Positions 48,852 through 61,594 of a stretch of 64,000 bases of DNA are shown one piece after another (positions within the stretch are counted from its first letter, which is position 1; the number at the start of each line of letters is the position of its first letter). A program made the position numbers and the translations under genes. Below the pieces are notes generated by a model. That model saw only the letters and a program-made list of their open reading frames with translations. It was not told the DNA's origin and did no database searches. Source of the stretch: Lates calcarifer (taxonomy: Eukaryota > Chordata > Actinopteri > Centropomidae); assembly GCF_001640805.2 (NCBI RefSeq), contig NC_066833.1:1638222-1702221 (forward strand), read 5' to 3'.

Positions 48852-51800
48852 TCACGGCACCTTTCTGGTACTGGAGAAGTACACTCTGTTCACATCTGTC
48901 TGAGGATCTGAAAGGAGAGAGGATGCAATAATAATAATGTCAAATAATGCAATGCTCCATCTGGAAAAAGAGAGAACATGACTTTCAAGTTGAGCATCAC
49001 ATTTCATGGACTTTGGCATTGAGGGTAAAATGACACATGAAGAAGACTGAACCCTGACCTGTCAAACAGATGAAGTACAGGTGCTCGTCACATGGAAGAT
49101 CTGTCCACAGGGAGGGACTGCTGCTGTCCACTCCACCACAGGGACTGGTGTTCTGCCAGATGGATGATGTGTTCCAGTCGGTTGTAGTTCATGGAATCAC
49201 CAGACATCCAGAACCACTCCTCACCCATCAGGGACCTAACCAAGGGGAGGCCCTGAACTATTAGTGTCCATGTTCTGTGCACTCATCAGCCCAGCTAATA
49301 TAAAGTGAGTTAAAATGACCCTAAAAGCTCTTGCTCCAACCATTTTATCAAATATACACTGAGAACTGATGTATGTGGTTTTTATATATTTGCAGGTAAA
49401 AAAACAAAAAAACATCACCATTTAAGCCTACTTAGAGATTTGTTTTGGTGTTTATGTGAGGCCCTAACAGGCAGGTGAGACCACACGGCCATTTTGGCAG
49501 CTAGCAGCCAAACTACTGACATGATCATCTACCTTGACAAGCTCTTTAACAATTTCAAACTTGACAGGTTGCTAGTCTATCACAGGGCAAATTAGAGTCA
49601 CCAATTAACCTGGTGAGCAGGTCACCCATTAAAGTCTTTGGACTGGAGGAAGCCAGAGTCCCCAGAGGAGGCTTACTCAGAACCTTCCTACTGTGAGGTG
49701 ACAGCACTAACTCCCAAGTCATTTCCCCCAAATTTGTGAAGTTTGAACTTGTTCTCCGTACTGAGAAAGACCAAAGGTGAGATGGAAGTTAGATAGTTCT
49801 TAACTTAAGTAACGTGACACAGGAGAGACCTGCTGCCACTGTGAGTCTGGACAAGTGGCAGACAATGGATGGATGGATTATAACTATCATGAAGGTAGGA
49901 TTTGTTGCAGGACTCTACTACACTGTACCTAATAAACTGCCAGCTCAGTGCATGTCTTAAAACCATGTATTTATACATGGGGAAACATCCAGCTTTATTA
50001 AAACGGACCTTGTTCTCTGACAGTACCTGCGCAGTCCCAGCCACAGGTGTTTGGTGAGGGGGAAGGAGACGTTACTCAGCACCTGCTCCAGCTCCATCTG
50101 CTCCTCCTGACTGCGGAGGCTCAGCAGGTCCCAGAAGAAGTCTCTGCAGAAGAACAGTGCATCCGACCAGCACAGCCTCTTCCCCACCACCATGATGTTC
50201 CTACCCAGCACCACCCCACTGTGTGAGACCAGCTCTGGAAAATGTCAGAGAGAGGAAAGTTGGTTAGGACGTGATGCCACAGCAAAGACAGACAAACCTA
50301 ACAACAGACATTTTTCTGTGACTTCTCTTTGCAAAGCTCTTCTATTTATGATTTCTGCTTCTGAAGTTAGCTCCACTATCTTCAGATTTACTACTAGTAT
50401 CTAAAGTCATACACATTGTCATTCACTGGAAAATCTGATACATGTCATGAGTCACAGTGTGTTATTATTTTATAGGGAAAATGGCTGAATGTTGAATTTG
50501 GACAGATGCACATCACAACTATCTTACTGTACCTCCATATACTTCCACTTCACACAGAGTCAAATACTTTCTGCTGTACCAGGGAGGTACACGTTAACAA
50601 ACCGACCCTCCATCCCTCCACACTGGAAGGTGGAGGTCTGTCCAGCAGGTATGGAGGGAATAACAGCACACCTGAGAGAAAGACAGAGTCAGATGTTAAA
50701 GGAAACTGTTAATGGGTGTGTCCAAGTGGGGTAGATCCAGAACTCTCTGGAGGAATTATATACATCATCTGGTCTGTGAATGAAAACGAGGAAGGAAGGA
50801 AAATGAAAATTATTTTTGGGAAGAGGAGTGTCTGGAATACTTCCTTAGCCTGCTGCCTTTGTGAAGCAAAAGAAAATGGATGGATGGACAGACAGACTGA
50901 TGGTGGATAGACGGACAGATGAATGGATGGATGTAAATGGTATGTGTTTGAGGCAGTATATATTGTTTACCTTGCTGGCATGGTTTTGTTCGTTATGTTG
51001 GCCTGGTCCACCCTGAAGTTATTTGAAACTCCATCTTTTGCTTTTCGATTATTGCAAATAAACATCACGTCTCTGTGAGTGAAGAAGACCTTTGATTTGT
51101 GGCCTTTGTGTACTGAACCATACAAAGCTGGTGTAGTGTCACCTGGGTGTGTGATCACAGAATCAGAGGTGTGAATTGTAACACAGCAGCCTCAGTGTCT
51201 GTTGGTGTCTGTCCTGCTGTGTTGGCTCTGCCATTTATACAGACATTGATTTGGCTCTCTACCTCTGCTGCTGTAGTGTTTATACAGAACGACAGAACAA
51301 CGGTGCAACATTCCCACCTTGAACAGGCTGTGTAAAAGAGACTTGTGATTACATGTGAAGATGAGCTTGTTTCATAATGTGTCTTGGCTGCACCTAGAGG
51401 GAGCCTAACACTCTGACTTTACAGATAATACTAAATGTTAACTGTTGTGTCCATTCTGGACAAGGATCCTATTATGACATCTCTTTACTTATGTCAGACC
51501 AATTAGTCAGTGTTACATAGTTTCCTGTAGTAAGAGTTGTGGCTCCTGGAAAACACTGGATGGTTCTCTGGTGAAATCGAACCACAGACAAATATCTGAA
51601 GTGGAATTGTCCTGTATGTAAAGAGGAATTCTAATTAGAATCGTCAGGATCACCCTTCAACATCACCTTGGGTTGTTGTTGCCGTTGTTCTCTGCTGAGT
51701 TCCCGATGCGGATCTCAGCATTATTGATTCTCTCAGGAACTTCCACTCTGTTGGTGACATTGACGGCTGTGATCCTGTAGATGCCCGGCAGGAGCAACCT

Positions 51801-52710
51801 CCACCAAGGGTTAGTTTGCATTGCTGTATGGGTACAGTCTGCATAGGTTGAAACTCTTCTTCCATCATTCGCTTTTGAAGCTGTAGTAACCGAATCATAT
51901 GTGGATGACTGAGATGCTGTTCCACTTGGTGCCACATTTGGCAGAGAGGCAGCTTCATGGTGACAAAAATGAATAAATAAAGTTGTTTAATAGTTGTTGC
52001 CATGCAGAAACCTTTCATACACAGAGTATACAGTATATGATTCTACCAGACAATGTGGAATAAAGTGATTCTAGCAAAATAGTATTTATATGTAGTTACA
52101 TGATTAAGCAGAAATTAGATCCAAAACATTACAAATAAATGATAATAAGGCTGCAACTAATAATAATAGTTTTCATTATCGATTAATGTGAAAATAATTT
52201 TCTCGATTAATCACTTTAATTATGTCCATAAAACATCAGAACATCAGAAGATTGTGTGTGTGTTTTTTGGCAGTTTAATATAGAAAAGCAGCAAAACATT
52301 ACATTTAGCAGGAATGCAGGAACCAGCAAATATTTGGCATTTTTGCTTGAAAAATGAATTAAACTGATTATCGATAAACTGTGTTCATTTGTGAAACATG
52401 TCACATAAAGTGTTGATAGATATGATATTGATAAATTTACAAAAAGCTAAAAGTAGGCTGAACTAATTTATTCAATATCAAATTCTCTGGGGGCAGAATC
52501 ACCAATATCAATACTTGTTGTAAAAACTAACTAATGTACTGAATAATATATAAATCAAGATTTTGTATCAACACTTTGGGAATTGATCTGCTTATCCCTA
52601 AAACAAAACTAAGTCATTACACAATTAATTGGTAGTTTTTGCAGTTCCACTTGGTCCAATTAACTACTTAATAGCCAATCATGCTCTGTGGTATATATAA
52701 AAATGCAGAG

Positions 52711-52869
52711 CAGGGGTATCCTGATGGGGCATGTACCACATGGGCCTTAGTGCTCTGACCAGTGAGTCCCCAGTTTGACTCCCAATCCGGTCCGACCTTT
52801 ACTGCATGTCACTCTTCACTGTACTGTCAAATAAAGGCAAAAAAAAGCCCCAAAAATTAACTTTAAAAA
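52711..52869 (+). mobile_element. tRNA-derived SINE in intron 2 of copy C
   Basis: The head has tRNA-like boxes (GATGGGGCATGTACCAC ... CAGTTTGACTCCCAATCCGG). It is followed by the typical fish SINE body (CGACCTTTACTGCATGTCAC) and a tail with ACTGTCAAATAAAGGCAAAA and an A-rich end. It is absent from copies A and B, so it arrived after the duplication. Confidence 0.75.
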
Positions 52870-53014
52870 ACGCATAACTACAGAAATCAAACTGGACATT
52901 ACAACAATTAATACTAATAAATACAAATAAATAAATACATATACAAATACAGATGCTTCCACACAGGTGCACTGCATGGTCCATCTTAACATCCAGCTTG
53001 ACTGGATGTGATTT

Positions 53015-53290
53015 ATGTGACATCTGCATTTAGATCTATGGAAGAGACATCAGCAAATAGGGTTGCAAATCTTGGTCATGACCAGACTGTGTCAACAACA
53101 ACAGTCCATCAACAGTTACATACAGAGGGATGCTATAGTGGGGCTGCAGTGCATAAACCCCTCATTACAGAGATAAATGCACATTTGAGAGAAAACCATA
53201 CGCTGTGGTCTACAGAGAGGTGGAAACAGCGACAGAATCAGATGAGTTATCCCTCACCATATTCTCAACAAGTGGGTGAGTGAATGTGTG
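53015..53290 (+). mobile_element. Tc1-like transposase relic in intron 2 of copy C
   Basis: Nearly identical to 42740-43020. The shared block continues about 400 bp further, past exon 2, in both copies. Confidence 0.65.
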
Positions 53291-54544
53291 GCGTACACCA
53301 AGAGGACGGTGCAGTCCTATGAGCTTGGACACCCACAGTGAGAGAGCTGGTATTATTGATTCATGTATTAGTTTGAAGGAAGACAGCAATCAGTCAATCA
53401 GTTGGATCTTACCTGAAAAGACTGAATGAAGCCATAACTGGAGTAGAATCCCTTTAATATAAAAAAGAAAGAAATGTCAGAAGCTTTTTATAGCACAAGT
53501 CCTACTTCCTGTTTCATGAATCCTGCTTTAATACAACTCAAAGGTACAGGGAAGGTTACAGTCACATTGTTTCCATGACTGTATGTAGGTGTGAAAGCAA
53601 AGTAAAGAGAGGTGACAGGGAGATAGAGGAGAGTCTGAGGACCTCTGGTGGACAGATGGAGAATGGCAGGAGACAGAGGTCAAAACAAACAGGCCAGAGA
53701 CAGGAATCCTAACAGTTGTGTTCATATATGATTATAAAAACCAACAAACATACCTATATTTTAATTTGGAGTTCACTATATTATCAATTATAATAACACA
53801 CGTTGCTGGTGCAGTTTTAATGGAAATTTATCATGATGGCTACAACCAATTTAATGGTTAAAGTTTAAAAACATTTAGCAAGTGAGTGGGTGTAACTGTA
53901 AGTATCTTTGGATAAAAGCAAAACAATTCTGTGTCAATGCAGCAGGAAAAAAATACCCTTCTCTACAAGTCACCTCATCTACATTGGACATTTGACTGAT
54001 ACTTTTATCAAGAAAAGTAACATGAAAAGAACTATGCTGATTGGACTGAGTGGGATGCAATAAGGAGACTCAGTGATTCTGTTGGCGTTTGTCTCTTTGT
54101 CTGCACTACGGTCACAGAGTTCATTACAAAACCACATTCATCACCTTTGTTAGTCCTCAGAGACACACTCAGTGCATTGTGATGAGTATCACTGAACACA
54201 AACACCACAATTGTTGATGCTGTTTTTTTTTTCTTTTCAAGAAAACTCCACAGGACAACTTTCATCTTTGGTAGTTTAACTATTAACTTTAATCTCTTGT
54301 CTTGTCAGTGGCTATTTCCAGTTCTTTCTCTTTAATTTTCAATCACATCTGCCACTGACCTTAATTTTTTCCACACCTCATGTGAAAAATGGTTCAATTG
54401 AAGATAAATGCTTTCTTGATCAAGTGCTGTTATTCTTTTTTCACAACAACTGAAAATTCAGAATTCTCTGATTTAGCAGGAAACAACAAAGGGGCTCCCC
54501 AAGGAGGCATCAGTTCACTTTTTTTGTTCACTCACACTGTATAC

Positions 54545-55130
54545 AACTGATGTGTGTGTCAGGACCCAGTCTGATCAGTTTGCAGCTTTGTGGACTGATG
54601 TGGAGAGTATCATTTGTACATCAATGTACATAAAAGTCAGACAGGTCAGTTTATTATAAATATCTAGGGGTCCTCATTGATATCAGAGGTAGTTGGCAAA
54701 CTCAAGTTCCAAGTGCTAGAATCCATCAGCACTGTTTTTAGTGTCTGCAGGAATTGTGTTGATCTTTTATAGAGATTAGGTCCATTTTACCTTGTTACCA
54801 GCTGGTTTGGAACTTAATGGTTAAGTTTGAGGGTCAAATTTGTGGACTGGTTTAGACGGTTATGGGAACACCATACTGTCATCACCCATTCCCTAGTTGT
54901 GCATAGTTGGTCATTATCCTCCAGTCTTCCCATAATATATCAAATCTTCTCCACCTCAACACTCTCACTACCCTTTGCCACATGTATCAATGTTGGTTTG
55001 ATAGGACCAGTGTATGCTCTGCAGACAAGTCAAGACAAGTCATCCCTCACAACAGAGTTTATAATATCAGAAACTCTGCAAGCTTGATAATATCTAATAA
55101 ATTTAAAGGACAGATTCACAAACCAGGAAA
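54545..55130 (+). mobile_element. Degraded LINE-like fragment in intron 1 of copy C
   Basis: Second copy of the fragment at 46080-46400, longer on its left side. Contains AAATATCTAGGGGTCCTCATTG (reading YLGVLI). Frames are broken. Assignment to a LINE is tentative. Confidence 0.35.
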
Positions 55131-55696
55131 ATGTATATTGAATTTGACTTTATATGTGTAATATATATACAGTACATAGCTAAAAATCATATGCAGGGAT
55201 TTTTATCTCAGTGCACCTGTACGTTCTCATACTAACGTGTCATAACATGTTCTAACATGAACCCTTAAATGCATATTGCAACGCAAAAATAAATATCATA
55301 ACTTAAACCATTTTTTCCATTGTCCTTTTTCCACAAACTTTTTGAAGCCCCCTCGGATATATACATAGCATATATATTAACAGTGCATTAAGAATCATGG
55401 GTGCCAAAAATTTTCTTCATCACTTTAAATCTATGGAAAGCACAGTTTTCTTAAGTTAAATAAAATAAGTAAATGTACTGTCTCTGTCAGCACTTTGGCC
55501 AAAGCCAGTTGTGTTATTACTTTTATTATTTTTATTTTCTTTAGTTGACCTCAGTTAAATACAGGTTTGTAGATCGTACTCACAGTAAATGTCTTTGCAG
55601 AACATTGTCCTCATCATTCTCTCAGCATCAGAAACCAAGATGATGGACTGAATCACATCCCTGTTTCTTCCAATGGCATTCAAACTGTGTATGATT

Positions 55697-55704
55697 ATTT
55701 GCAT
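55697..55704 (-). promoter_or_regulatory. Octamer ATGCAAAT upstream of lectin copy C
   Basis: Lies 80 bp upstream of the copy C start codon, matching copies A and B. Confidence 0.45.
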
Positions 55705-56107
55705 CTGATTCATCATGCCTGTGACTTCACTCATTTACAAAACAAAGGATCCCTAACCTTGAATTCATAGATCTTTTACATTGTTATATCTCATTTCAAG
55801 TGAAAGTAGAAAACACTACAGCCAGTTCTATTTGTCATAGTGTACCATGGTTCTGGCCGGACTCTGAAATTATATCTGAATTCTCTTTGTTTTTTAATCA
55901 AACTTAGTCTTTAGTAACAAGATCCCTCTTCTCAATCTCTTCTCTGCCTCCTTCTTTCTGATGATATAGTTACTCCAGATGGCATTGCTTTGGCCTCCAA
56001 CTTCACCATAACAAATCTAACTTTATGTCCTTTAACTTTCAACAGTCAATTCAGTTTTTTAGTTGATCTCACCTCCAGTTAAAAACTGTTTTGAAGATGG
56101 TACTCAC

Positions 56108-56140
56108 AGTAAATGTCTTTGTCCTCAGTATTCTTGTAAC
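56108..56140 (-). pseudogene. Truncated relic of another lectin first exon
   Basis: Keeps the donor (complement ACTCAC at 56102-56107) and the first few bases of exon 1, then is deleted into flanking sequence (CATGCAAACTGTG). Like 35921-35975, it shows that more copies once existed. Confidence 0.5.
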
Positions 56141-56149
56141 ATGCAAACT

Positions 56150-57625
56150 GTGTTTTATTTGTCTGTCATACTTGGAACTCATTTACAAAACAAAGGCTCC
56201 TTAACCTTGAATTTATCGCTCTTGTCCTTTATCTTGATGCTAAACTCTTGTATGCAAAACAAATGGATAAGGACAATACTAGAGAGGACAGAGATGTCCA
56301 ACAGAAATAGGATCAGACAGGCTGATTATTTATTTCTGAATCATTTTCAGCCCTAAAAAGTACCAGTTCCTGTACCTACAGTCTGCCAGTAACAGTGCTC
56401 CACTGTGCAGTAGTTTTCTGATCCAGATCAAGGATCTGATCAGAGACTGACCAGAGGCTTCCCTTACCACTGGTGTCCACTGGCGGGTTCTTACGTTGCT
56501 TTGAACATGGCCCACTCTGACTCAATGTCCCCAGCCTCCCTTGGGATACACGAAAAGTTCCTCCGGAGGTGGGAATTGAAGACCTCCTGGACAGAGGAAC
56601 TTGGCCTGTACCTTACCATGGAATACAAATACAATGAAATACAAAATATTGCTAAAGATTAAATCAATAGTTTCCAACCTCATTTGTGTGACTTCATATA
56701 AACTCTTGTGTTTGTGTCTCCTCGTCATGTTTCAGTCTGAGTTGTTTTCAGAGACATGTCTCCCTAACTCTTTTTTTCACTGTGGCACAAACTAAAAAAG
56801 TTGGTAAGAAAAGTACATAGTAACCATAGCTGTCAGAAGATTTCCCTCCTTATTATATTTATTCATTTTTATTTTTATAATTTTCATATTACTTGAAAGT
56901 ATTGTGAATTTATCTGACTGAACATCCTCATTCTTCACCAACATGAACCTGATTCCGTTCTAGTTCCTGCACCTGAATTTGAACTAGTCAGAGCATTCTG
57001 ACCAAAAATACGTTGGTTAGGAACCTCGAAAAGTCAGTTCCCAGCTGGAACCTGAAAAATAGCAGATTTTCAAGTGAGAACTGTGATGACATCAGTGGGT
57101 GTGTCCTATTCTACAGGTTGGACAGAGGAGAAGCAGAAGGTTTATGAGTTGCCTCCACCAACCAGTTCTGTTGCAGGTCATTAGTGTGTGAGGTCTTGAG
57201 TTATCACAGTGACCTTTGACATTTGACCACCAAAATCTAATCAGTTCACCCTTACATGCATGTGAATGTTTTGTTTTTTTTTTGTTTGTTTTTTTTACCA
57301 AAAATGAAGAAGGTCACTCAAGATGTTACTGAGATATTGTGTCCACAAGAATGGGACAGATGACATGATAGTCCCTCCACGGCTGTACAACATCCTCCAT
57401 TAATAACACATCACTGATCACACTAGCTCTGGTCTGAACTGGTGGAAACGTGAGCTGGTTCTCTGGATAGAACCAAGGTTCCAAGAATCTTGAACAGAAA
57501 CAGCTCAAGAACTAATCTGATGAAAAATAAATAACTGTGTTTTGAATGTCAGATCTGAGGTCAAGCCCATTCTTTAAAATAAACATGATCAAAACAAGAC
57601 ATAAAACCAAGAAAACTGTGAACAA
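56150..57625. other. Intergenic between the lectin cluster and itgav
   Basis: No gene seen. The first about 150 bp repeats flank sequence of the relic at 35921 (GGACAATACTAG then GAGGACAGAGATGTCCAA, also at about 36170). About 57190-57340 is an inverted copy of the repeat at 8816-8950. Confidence 0.45.
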
Positions 57626-57630
57626 ATCAG

Positions 57631-57636
57631 TTTATT
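57631..57636 (-). terminator. itgav: Likely polyadenylation signal of itgav (AATAAA)
   Basis: Minus-strand AATAAA about 4 kb past the stop codon. Alternatives exist in the AT-rich 3'UTR; mapped transcript ends would decide. Confidence 0.35.
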
Positions 57637-60600
57637 TCAGTTCAAATGTGAAAATCATCTCATCATGAAATAGTATTTTTTATTCTCTAGGTGAAAGAAT
57701 ACATACATCAAAAATAGTCAATATTTTCTTATGGCAGAGAGAAAGACAGACCGTGGTATTATATATAAAACACAGTTAATAAAGCCCCTCAGACACAACA
57801 GACAGACAGACAGCTGCAGGACTGGCTTCATGTTACTCTGCTCAGTCAGCTCAGGAGGCCTGTATTTAAACTTTGTGTAAACCCTCAGCTGTGTTCCTGC
57901 TGGAGTTCAGTGTGCCAAGCCGCAAATCCTCCAATGACCTTCTCCAATGAACTGAATGAAACATTTCTGAATAATCTGAGCTGACTGAGATGAGAGTGAA
58001 CTGACCTCAGTCCTGCTGAACCCTGGTGACAACAGAAATGTTTGAACCTAGTTTAGTTTAAACACCGATGTGCTAAGAGAAACCTTTACAAACAGTTTTA
58101 ACAGTGCAGTAACGCCACTCTGTCATGACTAAATATCAACCTTGTCAGGTAAATGACACACAGATACTACTGACCTAAGATCAGTGCTCATAACAAAACC
58201 ATTTCTCATGTATTACCTTTCAATTAACGGAATCGACCTAAACACTGCACGACTGAAAACTCATTTTCTCAGTTAACGTCTTACAAGAGCGACGGGCTCC
58301 TGCATGAATTCTCAATTCTCAAAGTTGGAACAGTTTTTGTGAGAGATTTTTGTATTTTTTGGTTTCAACTAAGGTTGTCTTAGTAGTTTGATGCAGCCCG
58401 GGATTCAACTGAATACAAATTCCTGTATTTCTAACAGTTTAGCCATTTGAACAATGTACAATCAATAATTCTAACAACCTATAAAAACACAATAATCAAT
58501 TCTTAACATCTAACAGCTAAGGGTGTTTTTAACTTTGATTGTTGCTTATTTAATCATAAACATAATTTTTTGCTCACGTCTAAATATGATACTACATCCA
58601 GCAGTCATATTTATTCCATTGCTTCATATTTACTGCATAGACATGACAGTGGCATTGTCTGACAATCTTGTAGTAAAGATTCTTAAATATCTAGACAGAA
58701 AACTTAAGCCCTTTTTCCACCAGTGGAAGCACAATATCCAACTCAGTGTAAAACAGGCAGAAAATAAAATGAACACTGATATCAGGGTTTAGTATCTGTA
58801 GTTATTCTGTCCACCCGTAGTATTCGTGCATCCTTAACTCCTGCTGTTGAAATCCAAGAGTTTGCTAACAAAATGCGGCTAATAGCAGCAGTGTATCTAG
58901 AAGTATCAGAGGATATTCAGAGGGATGACATTAATAAAAAGCAGTGGATCAGATGCCAGTGAAAGCAAAGAAAACAATATATAATGTTCTAACCAACTGT
59001 TCCTGTGGAGCTGTTTCAAAGTGATTGTTACTTGAATTAATATATCTTTTAAAATTATCATCAACCTTAAACATTAGTTCATAATGCAAACCCAATATGG
59101 GTAAATTCAAAGCGAAGATATTGTTTTTATTGTCTTTAATATGTTCTCACACACTCACTCACACACTCAAACATAAAATAGCAACCTGCTTTCAGACCGC
59201 ATCACACTAGTTCTCAGCAGAGCTGCCACTCAGCAAATCTCAGGAAAAATAATACTATTAAAAAAACAAAACAAACAAAAAAAAAACATAAGGAGTCCTC
59301 AGACAGTGCAGGGTGGGAAAGTTTTATAACTGTAACTGAATGACCATTTGTTAAACCCTGCCCTCTTTAGTTACTGTTGCTATGGCTGTCAATCTTTCTG
59401 CTCTCGTATTTTGCAGTTTATAATGCTAACAGTGGCAGATCAGCCACCAAATTCAATTTTCTCCTTTTTTATTGCAGATTTAAGTAGAAGCTAGTTAGTC
59501 CTACTGTTATAAGTATAATGACAAATGTGTTTAGTAAACATAACACTATCTTGGCTAGTTCTGGCTGGAGTTGCTGGAGTGAAAATCCAGATCACAGATC
59601 CAATAAAGAGCAGAACTGAGCTGCTAACGTTAGCTCAAACTCTGATAGCATTCAGTGAGGAAATAATAAAACAGTAAATGTGTCAGTCATAACCAGCCCC
59701 CAAAACCTATGTTGTTAGCCAACAGTAGGCTAACTCTTGGCCTTGGAGACAAGACATTTGGTTATGACAGCAGGTAGTAAGCTAGTTAGCTGGGCATGCT
59801 AACAACTGCAGTTTACAGTGCACACTGTTCTTTTGGGTTTTTGGTCTTGAAAAACACTAAAATCTTAGATGTCCACCATTTCAACACGCCGAGAAACCCA
59901 AGACACTGTTGCTACAGTTTGTTTTGTTTCACCAAATTTTCAAAACCGAAAACAGTTAGCTTACTATGATATATGACAAAGAAGAGGATATTTGGCACTG
60001 ATTTGTGATTTTTGCTTGCGGCACTTATTCGGTTGTTGAAATAGTTGCTGATTGTTTCAGCTCCTGATTGGACAATCGCTCTTCAGGGGCAGGGTTTAGC
60101 AAACCAGACATCATTTTCTGAACAAAAAACAAACTTTGACAAACATTTTCCTGATGATGTTGAAATGAGCTGGACCCACTGTTGTTAATTAATCACTCAC
60201 CATCACTGTTTTGTAGGCAATACCAAAAAATACTGAAAAAACCCACCAGCATCCCAAAGCAGAACAAAACACATTTAAACTAGCTTCCCCCCACACACAA
60301 AGCATAAAGGTAACTATAACTGTAACACTCCAGCCCACATCAGAGCAAACTAAACCATCTCTATCCAAAAACAGACCTGAATGCATCCACCTCCATTTCA
60401 CTTATTGCTGACTGTACATTATCAAATTTCATATTGCTGCATTATTGCTGACCGTCTGATACATTATCACAAATGGCAAATAAACACAATGATTCATCCA
60501 CAGGTTCACCACCTCAAAATTCCACGTATTTGCTGATGATGGTTGACTCTTCTGCTCCGTCTCTTGTTCAGCTGATACTGTGTGATTTTTAAATAGCTGT

Positions 60601-61594
60601 TTATTTCTTTTTTCATTATTATTTATCATGGACCTTGGAAAGACTAGAAATGCCCAAACTGATCTCAGCTCAGACTGTCTGAGAAGTCAGTCTGAGGTCC
60701 AGGACATAAAGACTCCCCCAGGTCCACGTCCTTTATAAACCCAGAGTAGCAACACTTTACTGTCGTGTACAGATTCTTTTAGCATGATGATGTTGATCAG
60801 ATGAGAGAAGTTGTGAGACAGGTTGGAAATTGCTCGAGTTTATCAGCAGTTCTGGACTTTGAGGGCAACAAACACCCACAGCTCATTAATCATTTAGGGT
60901 TTGGACCAAAAAAAAAACAAAAAGTGCAAATTAAATATCAGGCCAAGCTCCACAAGCTCTGGTACAGACGTGAACCTTGTGTCTTCAGAGAAATGACACT
61001 GTTGCCTGATGCATGCTGGATTATCACAGTCTAGATCTAGTTCCACCAGCAAGCACCTCCAAAGCTCAATGACTGATTACAGAAGTGTAAAAATGCCAAT
61101 TTTTGTATTTTCATTTCCAAGTTTCTCTATGAGTAGTTAAGTACATAACCCTCTGTAAAAAGTGTTGACGGCTGTTTTTACACTTGGGCTTTGTTCAATG
61201 TAACGAGATCTAACATGTTGATGAGTGAGCTTTAGAGGAGCAGGTCGTTTCCTTTGGACAGAACCAGGCTGACTGTTTCCAGTCTTCATGCTAACTTAAT
61301 GTTGTAGTGTCATATTTAACTGACAGACACAGGAGTGGCTTTAAAATCTAAAATAAAAAGAGCTACTGGAGGAGTTCATCTGTGACCAGTGTACAGCAGG
61401 TGGAGCTTCTCTTTTGGCACAAACACAACATGACTAGACAAAAAACAGAAACCTTATTAAAACTTAGACCAGTACCATTATCTACCACTCGACAGTGAAT
61501 ACAGTGAAGTTCTCTAAACGGCCGTTTACCCTGATTTTTCTCTCCTGGACTTTCTTTCTGTTCGAACACAGGGGCGTTCCTCAGAGTCTGACCT
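57637..61594 (-). other. itgav: Probable long 3'UTR of itgav
   Basis: About 4 kb of unique-looking AT-rich sequence with no coding frame of note. Long 3'UTRs are usual for this gene. The 3' boundary is inferred. Confidence 0.35.

Larger units (their letters stand above)
48852..55617 (-). pseudogene. Lectin copy C: broken F-type + C-type lectin gene
   Basis: Exons matching copy A: 55584-55617, 53413-53451, 51667-51952, 50533-50671, 50027-50234, 49059-49235, 48852-48907. Exon 3 is 9 nt and exon 5 is 6 nt shorter, both in frame. Exon 4 is 139 nt instead of 137, giving a stop (after VYLPGTAESI) before the last F-type strand CEVEVYG. Exon 6 is 177 instead of 176, with an extra base near 49174 in the C-type domain. 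With two independent disruptions this copy is probably dead. All splice sites and the first exon are kept. The first half of the F-type domain (STYDSVTTASKANDGRR) differs strongly from A and B. Confidence 0.8.

Noticed and set aside
49088..49282. Separate short C-type lectin gene on the minus strand
   Set aside because: It is exon 6 of lectin copy C read through its frameshift and into the intron.
52711..52800. tRNA gene
   Set aside because: The tRNA-like boxes are degenerate and continue directly into a fish SINE body and A-rich tail.
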